A stretch of DNA of 64,000 nucleotides from Lepus europaeus (GCF_033115175.1 NC_084850.1:806001-870000); one strand, 5' to 3'. Counted from the stretch's first letter, positions 45,336-57,241 are shown. The notes: generated by a model not told the origin, from the letters alone. Numbers and translations: made by a program.

Positions 45336-46278
45336 GCGCCGGCGTTGTGGTGTAGCAGGCATCCCGTATGAGCACTGGTTTGAGTCCCAGCTGCTCCTCT
45401 TGCTATCCAGCTCCCTGGTAACATGCCTGGAAAAGCAGTGGGAACATGATTTAAATACTTGGGTTCCTGCAGCCACACTGGATACCCAGATGGAATTCCA
45501 GGCTCCTGGCTTCACTTTGGCCCAGCCCTGGGTCTTGTAGCCATTTGAGGAGTGAACCAGTGGATAAAATATCTATCTATCTCTCTTCCTCTCTCTCTGC
45601 CACTCTGCCCTTAGAATAAATAATTAAATCATAAACACAATCAACCGAATAAAATAAAAATCAAGTTTGGGGATAGGCGAATAGCACAGCAATTGAGCGG
45701 TCTCCTGTGATGCCTGCATCCTGTTTCACAGTGCCTGGTTTCAGTCTTGGCTGCTCCACTTCCCATCCAGCTTCCTGCTAACGCACACCCAGGGAGGTGG
45801 CAGAAGGCCGACCAAGTGCTTGGGTGCCTGCCACCCACATGGGAGACCCAAATGGAGTTCCTGGCTCCTGCTGCATCCCTTGATGTCGTGATCATTTGGG
45901 GAGTGAACCAGTGGATGAAATTGTCTCTCTCTCTCTCTCTCTTGTCCTCTCTCTGTCACTCTGCTTTTCAAATAAATAAATTTTTTTAAAAATTAATCGA
46001 TTTTGGGCTCCTAAACATTACAGAAATAAGAAGTGTTGCAAGGGCTGGTTTTGTGGCGCAGCAGCTTAAGCTGCACTTGCAATTCTGCCACCCTGGCTGC
46101 TCTGCGTCTCATCCAGCTGCCTGCTAATGTGCCTGGGAAAGCAGTGGAGGACGGCCCAGCTGCTTGAGATCCTGCCACCCATGTGAGAGACCCGGATGCA
46201 GTTGTGGCTCCTGGCTTTGGCCTGGCCCAGCCCTGGCAGTTTTTTTTTATCTGGGGAGGGAACCACTGGATGGAAGAC

Positions 46279-46309
<31 letters not shown>

Positions 46310-46340
46310 GGTTGCCCTGCCTTTCAAATAAATACTTAAA
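45336..46340 (+). repeat. Three C-repeat SINEs in tandem orientation
   Basis: Plus copies at 45336-45625, 45672-45985 and 46043-46340, each with a recognisable head (gcgccggcgttgtggtgtag; ggggataggcgaatagcaca; gggctggttttgtggcgcag), CT tract and aaataaataa tail. Confidence 0.85.
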
Positions 46341-46656
46341 AGAAAAAAAAAGACAAGTGTTATAGCTTTGTACAATTTCTCCATTAATTATGTTGCTTTA
46401 AAATATAGATATTATGCATATATACATATATGGTTAACTAATTTCTTTTCCTTCCCCTATTTTGTAATGTAGCAATTGGCTTAAGTTTCCTGTTTCATCC
46501 TAGGTCACTGGGGCTGGCTCCCTGCACCTGCCTTGATTCTTTAATTCTGGCTTCTGCTAGGCGCCTTGAGAGCGGTGGGCTGTCGAGGGAAGGAAGGCTC
46601 TTGCACCTCCCTGTTTGCTTTTGCTCGCTCTTTCTTTTCTATTTTTATTTTTTAAA
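46341..46656. other. AT-rich spacer
   Basis: AT-rich unique sequence with runs such as atatatacatatat near 46418. No gene is recognised; an old L1 origin is possible. Confidence 0.4.
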
Positions 46657-47492
46657 GATTTATTTATTTATTTGGAAGGCAGAGTTAGAGAGAGGGAGAG
46701 GGGGAGAGAGAGAGAGAGAAAGAGATCCTCCATCCACTGGTTCACTCCCCAGCTGGTCTCAATGGCTGGAACTGGGCCGATCTGAAGCCAGGGGCCAGGA
46801 GCTTCTTCCAGGTCTCCCACGCTGGTGCAGGGGTCCAAGGACCTGGGCCATCTTCTGCTGCTTTCCCAGGCCACAGCAGAGAGCTGGATTGGAAGTGTAG
46901 CAGCTGGGTCTCGAACCGGTACCCATATGGGATGCCAGCACTGCAGGCAGCGGCTTTACCTGCTATGCCACAGCACTGGCCCCTATCTCTCTCCTTAAAA
47001 TATTTACCGATTTGTTGTCTGAAAGGGAGAGAGAGAGATGGGTCTTCCATCCTCTGGTTCACTCCCTAAAGGCCACAGTGGCTGAGGTTGGGCCCGGCTG
47101 AAGTCGGGAGCCAGGAACTGCATCCAGAACACCAGCATAGGTGGTAGGGATGCAGGAAATTGAGACATCATCTGCTGCCTCCCAAGCACATCACTAGGAA
47201 GCCGGGGGCCAGCGCTGTGACACAGTGGGTTAAGCTGTGGCTTGCAGTGCTGGCACCCCATATCACAGCAACGGTTTGAATCAGGCTGCTCCCCTTCCGA
47301 TCCAGCTCCCTGCTAATGCTCCTGGGAAAGCAGCAGAGCATGGCTCGAGCACTTGCGCCCTTGCCACCCATGTAGGAGACGCAGAAGAATTCCTGCCTCC
47401 TGGCTTCAGCCTGGCCCTGATCTGGCCATTGTGGCCCTTTGGGGACCCTTCCAGCTGATGGAAGATCTGGTCTCTGTGCCTTTCAAATAAAA
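46657..47492. repeat. Three C-repeat SINEs
   Basis: Minus copies at 46657-46983 (good) and 46990-47205 (old), then a plus copy at 47206-47492 (ggggccagcgctgtgacaca to tttcaaataaaatagaaagg). Confidence 0.85.
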
Positions 47493-47795
47493 TAGAAAGG
47501 AAGAAAACATTTAAAATTGCAAAATGCTACTTAAACCGTACTTCCGAGAAGCATGCAATGTTCTCCGAGGTTACGTCAGCCTTGTCCCCTCGCTGATGAA
47601 AGAGTCACAAGGCAAGGGATTGAAGCTTGGAGTTCAGAGTTCACCACCGACAGAGACCCCAGTAAACTCCCCAGCCCTTGGGTGGGAAACACAAAAAACT
47701 CAGAATCAATGTAAACTGGCGCTAGACTAGCCCTGGCCCCAAAGGCACTGTACTCACAATTTGGGCTATTTCAATCCCTGGAAACTGGACTAGGG
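47493..47795. other. Unassigned spacer
   Basis: About 300 bp of unique sequence between SINEs. The short open frames in it have no family resemblance. Confidence 0.35.
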
Positions 47796-47810
47796 TGATC
47801 CAGGATTTCT

Positions 47811-48127
47811 TTTTTTTTTTTTTTTTTAACAGGTAGAGTTATAGACAGTGAGAGAGACAGAGAGAAAGGTCTTCCTTCTGTTGGTTCACCCCCCAAATGG
47901 CCACCATGGCTGGTGCTGCGCAGATCCAAAGCCAGGAGCCAGGTGCTTTCTTCTGGTCTCCCACGCGGGTGCAGGGCCCAAGCACTTGGGCCATCCTCCA
48001 CTGCCTTCCCGGGCTACAGCAGAGAGCTGGACTGGAAGAGGAACAACTGGGACTAGAACCCGGTGCCCATATGGGAAGCCAGCACCACAGGCAGAGGATT
48101 AACCAAGTGAGCCACAGCGCTGGCCCC
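47811..48127 (-). repeat. Young C-repeat SINE with perfect target-site duplication
   Basis: Minus orientation: a T-run of about 18, aacaggtagagttatagaca, gttggttcaccccccaaatg, inverted head gtgagccacagcgctggccc. It is flanked by a perfect 15-bp duplication TGATCCAGGATTTCT at 47796-47810 and 48128-48142. Confidence 0.95.
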
Positions 48128-48297
48128 TGATCCAGGATTTCTAGTACACATCAGCCTTCATTGCGAATGATTTCTCCTTTGCCATACACGATGTCCAGCA
48201 CACAATAGAAAATAAGCAGGTGATAGGAAGAGAAGAAAGTGTAATAAAAATCAAATTAGAAAAGCAACAGACAAAAAAAAAAAGCAGCAGACAATAT

Positions 48298-48852
48298 GGG
48301 TCAGCGTTATGGTGCAGTGGCTTAAACAGCCACTTGTGACACCATTATGTCAGTTTGAATCCTGGCTGCTCCCCTTCTGATCTGGCTCCCTGCTAATGTG
48401 CCTGCGAAGGCATTGGAAGATGGCCCAAATCCTTGGGCCTCTGCCATGCATATGGGAGACCTGGATGAAGCTCCTGGCTCCTGGCTTTGGCTTGGGTAAG
48501 CCTTGGCTACTGCAGCCAGTTGGGGAATGAAACGACAGGTAGAAGATGGTTTTCTCTCTTTGACTGTCACTTTGCCTTTTAAATAAATAAATTTTTTAAA
48601 GCAACAGGTACAAGGAACAGAGCCACAGGGACTCCAAATAATGGCATGAACAGATAGAGTCTTTAAAACATATTTAATACATTCAAAGAAACAAAAGGCA
48701 AAATTGAGAAATTTAGCGGACAATTTGAGATTACAAAAAGAAATCTCATAGGGAAGGGTTGTGGCTGAGCAGGTTCAGCTGCCGCTTGGGATGCCTGCTG
48801 CCCTTATCAGAAAATTCTTTCTTTAAAAAAGATTTATTTATTCATTTGAAAG

Positions 48853-48902
<50 letters not shown>

Positions 48903-49164
48903 TGATTTTCCATTTGCTGGTTAACTCTGCAAATGGCCGCAACAGCCGGGGCTGGGCCAGGCTGAAGTCAGGAGCCAGGAGCTTCTTCCGGGTTTCCCAT
49001 ATGGGTGGCAGGAGCCCAAGGACTTGGGCCATCTCCCACTGCTTTTCCCAGGCCATTAGTAGGGAGCTGGATTGAAAGTGGGGCGGTCGGAACTCGAATT
49101 GGTGCCATATAGGATCCTGGCATCACAGCAGGCAGCCTCACCTACTGCACCAGAACGCAGGCCC
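48298..49164. repeat. Plus SINE, spacer, minus SINE
   Basis: A plus copy (48298-48598) with a ttttaaataaataaattttt tail. About 225 bp of AT-rich spacer that includes a truncated SINE head near 48751-48800. A minus copy (48824-49164) with a (GA)n run at 48857-48898. Confidence 0.8.
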
Positions 49165-49581
49165 CAGAAAATTCTTTTTATCCCTGGACATACACTTTTC
49201 ATAATGGGAGTCAGCTTTTCTTAGGAGAGATAGGAGTCCTTCCCCCACTGCCTCAGAGCTAGGCTTTGGTTAATTGGAAATTAATAAACATGAGGATGAA
49301 CAGGTGCTGGTACATTGGGGATTTCTCCCTTGCCGATCGTTGGAATGCCGTAACTACCACCTTGTGAATCCATATGATCGCAACTGGTGGAGCAGCTTCC
49401 CCATCATGGCTGTCATTCCAGCCACCCAGCTAAGCCCAGCTCATCCTGCCTACACACCAGCCAAGCACTAGCTGTGTTCTGTACACCATCCGCTGAGGAT
49501 CCAGTGAAATAAAGACATCTTCAGGGAAGGAAACCTGAGCCAATTGTTTCTTAGCAGGGTTTCCAGGAAAGAAAGCACTAA
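49165..49581. other. Unassigned spacer
   Basis: Unique or very old repeat. The part at 49365-49520 (gtgaatccatatgatcgcaa, cagtgaaataaagacatctt) may be an ancient LTR-like remnant, but I cannot place it in a family. Confidence 0.3.
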
Positions 49582-50112
49582 AGGGGCGGGCATTTGGTGC
49601 AGCACTTATAGGGCACCTACCGTTCATATCCAAGGCCTGGGTTCCAATCTCATCTCCACTCCCAGCCCAGCTGTCTGCCCGGGTGGGCCCTGGCCCAGCC
49701 CTGGCTGTTCTAGATGTTTGGGGAGTGAAACAGCACATAGCCGATCTCTCTGTCTCTGTCTCTCTCATGCTGTCCCTCTGTCAAATAAAATGAAAATGAA
49801 TCACACACACACACACAGATAGTACTGAAGGGCATTTGTCTCGCCTGTTTTGTGCTGCTATAACAAAATACCACAGATTTTGTAATTTTGAAACTACAGA
49901 ACTTTGTTTCAGCCTCCTGCTAGTGCACACCCTGGGAGGCAGTGGCAATGGGCTGCGCTAATTTGGTTCCTTCCTGCCATCCTGGGAGAACTGAACTGGA
50001 TTCCGGCCTCCCAGCTTCTGGCTCACCCAGTCCTGGTTACTGCCGGCATTTAGGGAGTGACCCAGTGGACAGATGGACAGAGAGCTCTGTTTCTCTGCCT
50101 TTCAAAGAAATG
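49582..50112 (+). repeat. Two old C-repeat SINEs
   Basis: 49582-49795 ends in ctgtcaaataaaatgaaaatgaa and a CA run. 49905-50112 lacks its head. Between them (49828-49885) lies a piece reading tgtgctgctataacaaaata, a widespread old repeat of uncertain family. Confidence 0.65.
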
Positions 50113-50228
50113 AAAAGGAAAGAAAAAATTTGCTTTGTGAGTCATAGATGGTTTGAGGGGCATCTTGACCTTGCATAGTACGACCAAATTACAGTGTCTT
50201 TTTTTTTCTTTTTTAGATTTATTTATTT

Positions 50229-50553
50229 GGGGCTGACACTGTGGCAAAGCAGGTTAAGCTGCTGCTTGTGACCCTGGCATCCCATAGGACTGCTGGTTCG
50301 AGTCCTGGTTGCTCTATTTACAATCCGGCTCCCTACTAATGCACCTGGAAAAGCAGTAGAGGATGGCACAAGTACTTAGGCCCCTGCCACCCACGTGGGA
50401 GACATGGATGGAGTTCTAGGCTCCTGGCTTTGGCTTGTCCCAGCCCCGGCTGTTGCAGCAATCTGGGGAGTGAACCAGTGGATGAAAATCTCCCCACCCC
50501 ATCATATGCCTCATACCTCTCTGTCTCTCTGTCACTAATCCCTCCAGAGTGGC

Positions 50554-50622
<69 letters not shown>

Positions 50623-52472
50623 TTTTCATCTGCTGGCTTACTCCCTGATTGTGGCAGCCGAGTCTGGGCCAGGCCTGAAGCCAGGAGTCGGGAATTCCAT
50701 CCTGGCCTCCCACATAGAGCACTAGGCCATTATTTGCTGCCTCTCAGGTGCATTAGCAGGAAGCCGGATCAGAAGCACAGCAGTTGGGATGCACTGTGAT
50801 ATGGGATTCCAGAGCTGCAAGTGGTGGCTTAACCAATTGCGCCATGACGCTGATCTCCAGTGTGTCTTTAAGTGTTACTTATTTTTATTTATCTGAAAGG
50901 CAAAGCAAGATGGAGGGAGGGAGGGAGGGAGGGAGGGAGGGAGGGAGGGAGGGAAAGAGAAAATCTTCCGTCTTCTGGTTCACTCTCCAGATGCCCCCAC
51001 AACAGCCAGACCTGGGCCAGGCTGAAGCCAGCAGCCAGGAATTCCATCCAGCTCTCCCACATGGGTGACAGGAACCCAAATATTTGGCCTGCCACCTCCT
51101 GGGGTGTGCATTAGCAGGAAGCTCACTCGGAAGTGGAGGTGGGACTCAAAGCCAGGCACATCCCAAGGCCTGCCCCCAAAGGTTACTTAAAGTTGACTGT
51201 GAAGATATTTTTTTGGAATTGGCTATTGATGAAAGATTGAAGATGAATTTTGAAAACGCAGCATCACCCCATTTTAGGTAAAAAGTAAAAATGAATATCC
51301 TGAATTTGTGAAATTTACCTTTGAAGCTCTTTTAACAACTTGTTGAGAGGCTGGCATTGTGGTACGGTGGGTTAAGCCACCACTTGGGACACTCACATCC
51401 CTTATTAGACATGGTGCCTGGTTTGAGTCCTGGCCACCACATGCTTCTGATGCATCCTGGGAAGCAGCACTGATGGCCAAGTGCTTGAGTCCCTGGCACC
51501 CATGGAAAAGGCCCAGATGGAGGTCCTGGCTCCTGCTTTCAGCCTGGCTCAGCCTTTGCTGTTGAGGGCATTTGGAGAATGAACCAGCAGATGCAAGATG
51601 TCTTGCTCTCCGTCTCTCCCTGTCTTTACCACTCTGCATTCCTTTTTTAAAAAAGTTATTTATCTGAAAGCCAGGGGGAGGAGGCGAAGGGCAGAGAGGA
51701 GGAGGATTGGAAGCGAAGGAGCCATGACTTGAACTAGGGCTCCTGTGGGATGCTTGGATCTCAGGAGGCGGCTTAACCCACCACGTCACAATGCCAGCTC
51801 CTCTGTCTTTAAAATAGATAATTTTTTTGGCAAATAAATTTTTAAAAAGATTTATTTATTTTAAAAGAGTTACACAGAGAGAGGAGAGGAGATGGAGAGA
51901 AAGGTCTTCCATCTGGTGGTTCACTCCCCAAATGGCCACAACGCCTGGAGCTGGGCTGATCCAAAGCCAGGAGCTTCTTCCAGGTCTCCCACACAGGTGC
52001 AGGGGCCGGAGGACTTGGGCCATCTTCTACTGCTTTCCCAGGCCATAGCAGAGAGCTGGATCAGAAGTGGAGCAGCCAAGACTTGAACTGGCGCCCATAT
52101 GGGATGCCGGCACTGCAGGCGGTGGCTTTACCTGCCATGCCACAGCGCTGGCCCCTGCAAATAAATTTTTTTAAAAAATATTTACTGGAGAGGCTGAGTT
52201 ATAGACATAGAGAGGTAGAGACAGAAAGGTCTTCCATCCGCTGGTTCACTCTCCAAATGGCCACAGCTGGGCTGATCTGAAGCCAGGAGCCTCTTCCAGG
52301 TCTTTCATGAGGGTGCAGGGACCCAGGCATTTGGACCATCTTCTACTGCTTTTCCAGTTGCATTAGCAGGCTGTTGGATTGGAAGTGGAGCAGCTGGAAC
52401 TCAAGCCAGTGTCCATATGGGATGGCAGTGTCGCAGGAACAGCTTTGCCCACTGCACCCTAGTGCCAGCCAC
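50229..52472. repeat. Dense SINE cluster
   Basis: Seven copies in 2.2 kb: plus 50229-50535, minus 50550-50858, minus 50876-51180, plus 51347-51640, minus 51645-51800 (partial), minus 51843-52156 and minus 52163-52472. Microsatellites inside are (GA)n at 50553-50619 and (GGGA)n at 50912-50954. Spacers are AT-rich and have no gene. Confidence 0.8.
50912..50954. repeat. (GGGA)n microsatellite
   Basis: About ten uninterrupted GGGA units in the purine tract of a minus-orientation SINE. Confidence 0.95.
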
Positions 52473-53204
52473 CAAGGGATAATTTCTAACCCAACCTACT
52501 ATACCCTCACACTTTCAAAAGTCAAGATGCTTGTTCCCCTAATCCCTGCAAATCCTGTGACTGCCTAACCATTGTCTGCCAGGCTTCCATGCATACGTGA
52601 TGGATCGCCTGCATGTTCTTCCTCTCTGTTCCTCTATGGGATGACACCCAGTTTTCATCGCCTCTTGCTTGGGGCAGAGGATTCACCAGAGGTTTGGGAC
52701 CATCGTTCTTTTCTCTGGTCTCACGATTCCATCCGAGAGTGGCAGTGGTGCCACGTGCATGGCAGACATTTTCACACTAGGTGTGAAAGAGGTCTTTAGA
52801 CAAATTGCAAGATTGCTAAAGGCAATATTTAGGGCATCTGTTGTCACCTGTGGGGCTGCTCATTTGACAAATAAAAAAGCTCCCTACCAGCAAAAAAACC
52901 CACAAACTGGCCATTCGGTCTCTAGAATCTGAAGAGGTTTGGGACAACTGAAAGTGGCTATGGCCCCTCCTCAGATTCCAGATCCAGGGTTTCCCTGCCG
53001 AGTTCTCTGCTGTCCCTCCCCATTGCACGTGCGATCATGCTTGCTCACTGGGGACTGGAGTTGAGCCTGCACAAGCACATGGCTTAGTAGCAATGACTTG
53101 AGCTACAATTCTTGACACTAGACTTAAAATGAATACTTGTGTATGGGGAATCTTTCAAAGAGTTCATTGAAATCCATATTCTAAAAAACTTGGGCATGCG
53201 TTTC
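52473..53204. other. Unassigned intergenic sequence
   Basis: Low-GC sequence with one 87-codon open frame (52669-52932) that shows no recognisable motif and no codon or family support. No repeat family is named. Confidence 0.35.
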
Positions 53205-53528
53205 AATTTTTAATGTTTAATTTATTTCAAAGGCACAGTGACTGAGCCACAAAGAGAAAGAGATCTTTCAGCCAGTGAGTGGTTCATTCTCCAAGTGCCT
53301 GCAACAGCCATGGCTGGGCCAGGCCACATTTAGGAGCCCAGAACGCTGTCGGGATGTCCCATGTGAGTGGCATAGACCTGAGTACTTAACCCATCAGCTG
53401 TTGCTTCCCAGAATACATTAGCAGGAAGCTGGATTTGAATAGGAGGAGCCAAGACTCCAACCAGGCACTATGATAGGAGATGCAGGCATCCCAAGTGGCA
53501 GCTTAACCTGCTGCCCAAACACATCTGC
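53205..53528 (-). repeat. Old C-repeat SINE, minus orientation
   Basis: taatgtttaatttatttcaaaggcacagtg through ccaggcactatgataggaga. Diverged. Confidence 0.7.
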
Positions 53529-53569
53529 CACTAATTTCAACATTTTTTGAACTAACATAAATTTACCTT

Positions 53570-53832
53570 TTTAAAAAAAATTGACAAGCAGAGTGACAGA
53601 GAAAGGGGGAAAGGGGCATAGAGAGAGATCTTGGCTGTCTCAGCCAGGAACTGCATCTGAGTGTCCCATACGGATGGAAGGAGCCTGAATACTTGGATCA
53701 TCTGCTGCTGCTTTCCCAGGCACATCAGCAGGAAGCTGGATCAGAAGGGGAGCAGCTGGGTCTTGAACTGGTGTTCTTATGGGATGGTGGCATCACAGTG
53801 GCTTAACTGTGGCACTGCAACACTGGCTCCTA
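53570..53832 (-). repeat. SINE-derived repeat, left flank of the DUXA-like frame
   Basis: A minus C-repeat with an internal deletion. It shares a long nearly identical core with the repeat at 54622-54930, including gaaagggggaaaggggcat and ggaaggagcctgaatacttg. Confidence 0.85.
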
Positions 53833-53987
53833 TTAGATTCGTTTTCATTGTCCCAATGTCTGATGAATTTTGAAATCAGGATAGGTCAGTCGGGCTGTGT
53901 GGTTTCTCTTGTATTTGCCTCCTGAAGCCCTGTTTACCATTTTTTGAAGGTTTGTCTTGAAGTCTCAGGGAAAGACTTGAAGCAATC
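53833..53987 (-). other. Flank after the DUXA-like stop
   Basis: 155 bp between the stop and the left flanking repeat. It may be DUXA 3' UTR or a short piece of antisense L1 (aattttgaaatcaggatagg). No T-run marking a poly(A) tail is visible. Confidence 0.35.
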
Positions 53988-54536
53988 TCAGTGCTCTTCT
54001 CCCTGGTCTTCCTCTAACGGCTCATTAGACTTTCTTTTTCTTTGCCTATTGAATCTGCTTCGCCGGTTTTGAAACCAAATTTGGATTCTTGACTCGGGAA
54101 CTCCGATTTCTTTGGCAAGTTGTTCTCTGGAATCAATTCCCGGGTAAGGGTCGTTCGTGAATGCCTTGATGAGGGTGTGCAGTTGAGAGGGGCTGTAGTT
54201 GGTACGACACCGTCTGGGTTCTCTTTGTACAGTAGAGAGATTTTGAACTTGCTCTTGAGGACAGTCTTCTCCATGGCCTTGGCTTGAGCCTGGAGCTTCC
54301 TTAAGCTCTGGTCTTTTCTGGAATGGATATCGTGCTCTTCGATTCTGGAACCAAAGTTGGATTCTTGACTCTTCGATGTTGAAGTCCAAAGCAAGCTTTT
54401 GTTTGGTAGCGTAACCAGGGTATGGCTTTTGGTTGAAGGCGTTGATGAGGATTTTCAGTTGTTCTTCTGTGAATCTTGTACGACTGCGGCAGTTATTCTT
54501 TGATAGCTTCTGGTTTGAACAGTTCTTTTCAGCCAT
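53988..54536 (-). CDS. DUXA-like: DUXA-like double-homeobox open frame (probable retrocopy)
   Basis: 182 codons from ATG at 54536 to TGA at 53988-53990, uninterrupted. An upstream in-frame TTG adds four codons but has no support. The protein starts MAEKNCSNQ and has two homeodomains, at about residues 15-74 (RTRFTEEQLKILINAFNQ...WFQNRRAR) and 107-166 (CRTNYSPSQLHTLIKAF...WFQNRRSR). Recognition-helix residues are intact. Human DUXA, as I recall it, has FTEEQLKILINTFNQKPYPG and SASQLHTLIKAF at the same places and 204 aa; this copy is shorter at the C-terminus. DUXA has introns within its homeoboxes, so an uninterrupted frame implies a processed copy. However, no poly(A) or clear target duplication is seen. 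DUXA is a germline/early-embryo transcription factor with many human pseudogenes. Whether this copy is expressed is unknown. Confidence 0.85.
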   Translation of the reverse strand: MAEKNCSNQKLSKNNCRSRTRFTEEQLKILINAFNQKPYPGYATKQKLALDFNIEESRIQLWFQNRRARYPFQKRPELKEAPGSSQGHGEDCPQEQVQNLSTVQREPRRCRTNYSPSQLHTLIKAFTNDPYPGIDSREQLAKEIGVPESRIQIWFQNRRSRFNRQRKRKSNEPLEEDQGEEH

Positions 54537-54621
54537 GTTGGAAGACAATCGCAGGCACTGCCGCTGGAGCCCAGCAGGTGAAGGAAGGCAATCCCAGGAT
54601 CTAAGTGCCTGTCTGGGACAC

Positions 54622-54930
54622 CAAAAAAATTATTTATTTGACAGGCAGAGTGACAGAGAAAGGGGGAAAGGGGCATAGAGAGAGATCTTGGCTGTCTCCC
54701 CAAATGGCTACAATGGCCTGGATTGGATCAGGCCAAAGCCAGGAGCCAGGAACTGCATCCCATACGGATGGAAGGAGCCTGAATACTTGGATCATCTGCT
54801 GCTGCTTTCCCAGGCACATCAGCAGGAAGCTGGATCAGAAGGGGAGCAGCTGGGCCTTGAACTTGTCCTCATATTAGATGCCTGTGTCACATGCAGCAGC
54901 TTAAGCCACTGTACCACAATGCCCACCCCT
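54622..54930 (-). repeat. SINE-derived repeat, right flank of the DUXA-like frame
   Basis: Minus C-repeat (aaaattatttatttgacagg to accacaatgcccacccc). It contains the segment missing from the left copy (ccccaaatggctacaatgg) but is otherwise nearly identical to it over about 190 bp. Confidence 0.9.
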
Positions 54931-55078
54931 CTATAAACCTTTTCAAGTACCCTCATATATTTGGTGTCTGTCATACCACAGGGAAAATTTGGAAAACTAT
55001 AGGATTTCAGGATTTCCATGGAAACTAAAACATCTCCCATAGAACTTGGTAGTTGATTCATCAAAAGCTATAGCACAG

Positions 55079-55745
55079 GGGCCGACGCTGTGGTGTAGTG
55101 GGTAAAGCCACCGCCTGCAGTGCCAGCATCCCGGATGGGTGCTGGTTCTAGTCCTGGCTGCTCCACTTCTGATCCAGCTCCCTGCTATGGCCTGGGAAAG
55201 TGGTAGAAGATGGCCCAAGTCCTTGGGCCACTGCACCTGCATGGGAGACCTGAAAGGGGATCCTAGCTCTGGATCGGCACAGCTCTGGCTGTTGTGGCCA
55301 ATTGGGGAGTGAACCAGTGGATGGAAGACCCCCCTCTCTCTCTGCCTCTCCTTCTGTTTCTCTTTTAAATAAATAAATCTTTAAAAAAATAACCTATAGC
55401 ACAGCCTGCTCAGAGGTCAGTAGTAATTCATTACAGAGCTCACACAGAGAAGTCTCTAGAGGCAACAACTGTCTGCAGAGCTGCAAAAGCACAAAGGGTT
55501 AAGCCATCCCTTCTCCGAATCCCTCATTTTCCTACTGGCTACTGCTTTTGATCCAGCCCCCTGCTAATGTGCTCCCTGGGTGACAGCAAATGTGGTGCAT
55601 GTACTTGGGTCCCTGCCACCTACATGGGAGATCCAGATGGAGCTCCTGGCTCCTGGTTTTGGCCTGTCCCATCCCTGCCTGTTGTGGCCATTTGGGAAGT
55701 GAACCAGTGGATGGAAGAGTGCCCTCCCTCTCTCCCTCTCTCCCT
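55079..55745 (+). repeat. Two plus-orientation C-repeat SINEs
   Basis: 55079-55388 is a good copy (ggggccgacgctgtggtgta to tttaaataaataaatcttta). 55535-55745 is an old copy without its head or tail. The 145-bp spacer between them is unassigned. Confidence 0.8.
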
Positions 55746-57224
55746 CTGCCAACATTCAACGCTGGAGTTCAGTCTTTACTAGATAATGACTGTGGGGTTG
55801 TTTGGTCAATTACTTAAGGGCTGAAATTCTCAGGTATATGTGATGCCCTTTATCTGTTTGATGAAAAAATCTAGAAAATTTGGGGGGCCTTGCTATGAAA
55901 ATTCATCAAAAATTTAAATTGTAAGACTCCAGGGTTAATCTACTGCTTAGGCTTGGATAGGGAAGACTTTACAAGGGTCTATGAAACAGTAAAACTGATG
56001 GACCGAGAATCTCAGCCATTTGAGCTTGGTGCCTGAAAGCAGGTAGAATTCCCCTTCCTTCAAGAAATCAGCGGGGTCCCTCCTGGGGACTGCACTCCAC
56101 CCTCTGTATTCTTTTCCAAGCCTGAAAGCCTGAGAACAGCTGGCTCAGCACCACCCCCTTCACTGGCCCTTACCTGGCTTCCGCAATATAAACTCACCCC
56201 GTCACCACGTTGCTGCCCTCTGCCACAGGTTCCGTCTGTGCGCGCTGGCAGTTGACCACCTCTGCCGATTTCTTCTTCTCCTGGAATGAATTTGTTCCGG
56301 CTGTGAGTTCGAATCCTGTCTCCTCTCTGTTCTGCCCCGCCCTTCCTTAGAGTTCACCACAGCTCCAGCCTGCAGTGGTGAGGAGGGAGAACGCTCGCTC
56401 GCTCACTCGCTGCTCAGCAAGGCTGTGATTTAACCTTTCCCCAGTGGTGTGATCCATTGAAAGGGTGCTCTCCCCAAGGCCAATATTGCACTGAATTTAC
56501 ACATCCACTACTGTAATTCTGATCCCTGCTCAGAAAAAGGGAAACCAGCGGAAGTAGGAAGCTAGCCATTTAGCCTATGCGTGTGTGAGGGGCCTGAGGA
56601 AGACAAAGCACCTGCAGAAGCCCACCTAGGAAGCAGCCCAGGACTTTACACTTCAGTCCTGCCCAGACCCTGATGACCTTGCAGGTGGTCTCAGCCGCCC
56701 TCCAAGGGAAGCTCTCCAGGGCACTCCCCCCCCACCCCAGCACAGCAGCTGATAGCACTGAGTAGGAGAACCTGGGAGGAATGGGCTTTGTCCTGGAGGG
56801 GAAAGATGGTGGGAAGCACTGAAGCCCTTTTCCTTATGAGAGAGACCACTCAGCTCTCTGCTGAGCTGCCCGCCTGCCTGAGTGACCCGGCAGAGTCTCT
56901 CTCAGATTCCGTCCCGTCTGTTCTGATGCATGCCCCACCCCCTTACCACTGCTCTGTCTCACATTCAGAACAAGAGGCTTCCTTCTCCCCCTTCCCCTTT
57001 CCCTGTGGGCATTTCTATCTTCATCCTTTTCAAATGTATGTAAATCTTTTTAATAGCCAAAAAGAGCTCTGTAACTCATCATCCTGGAAGATGAGGTGTC
57101 TGGTCCCCCCAGTTCCTGGGAGGAGGTGGAGTCACCTCCTCTACCAGTCAGCGGACTCTGAATTGCAAAACCTCCCAAGTGGACGGGCTGGCACCTGCTT
57201 CTAGTGGTTTGTTTGTTTTATACA
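55746..57224. other. Unassigned 1.5-kb stretch
   Basis: No SINEs. A CAATATAAACTC element near 56182 and the following CT-rich segment could be an old promoter-like or LTR-like remnant, but I cannot support a family. A 138-codon open frame at 56788-57204 has no recognisable domain. AT-rich DNA at 55860-55930 may be an old mariner or L1 piece. Confidence 0.35.
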
Positions 57225-57241
57225 TTTATTTTACTTATTTG

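Noticed and set aside
54536-54548. Extended N-terminus of the DUXA-like frame from position 54548
   Set aside because: The upstream codon is TTG, not ATG, and the ATG at 54536 gives MAE..., which matches the DUXA start.
56788-57204. 138-codon open frame as a gene
   Set aside because: No domain, no splice signals consistent with coding, and it runs to the edge of a SINE. Family support is missing.
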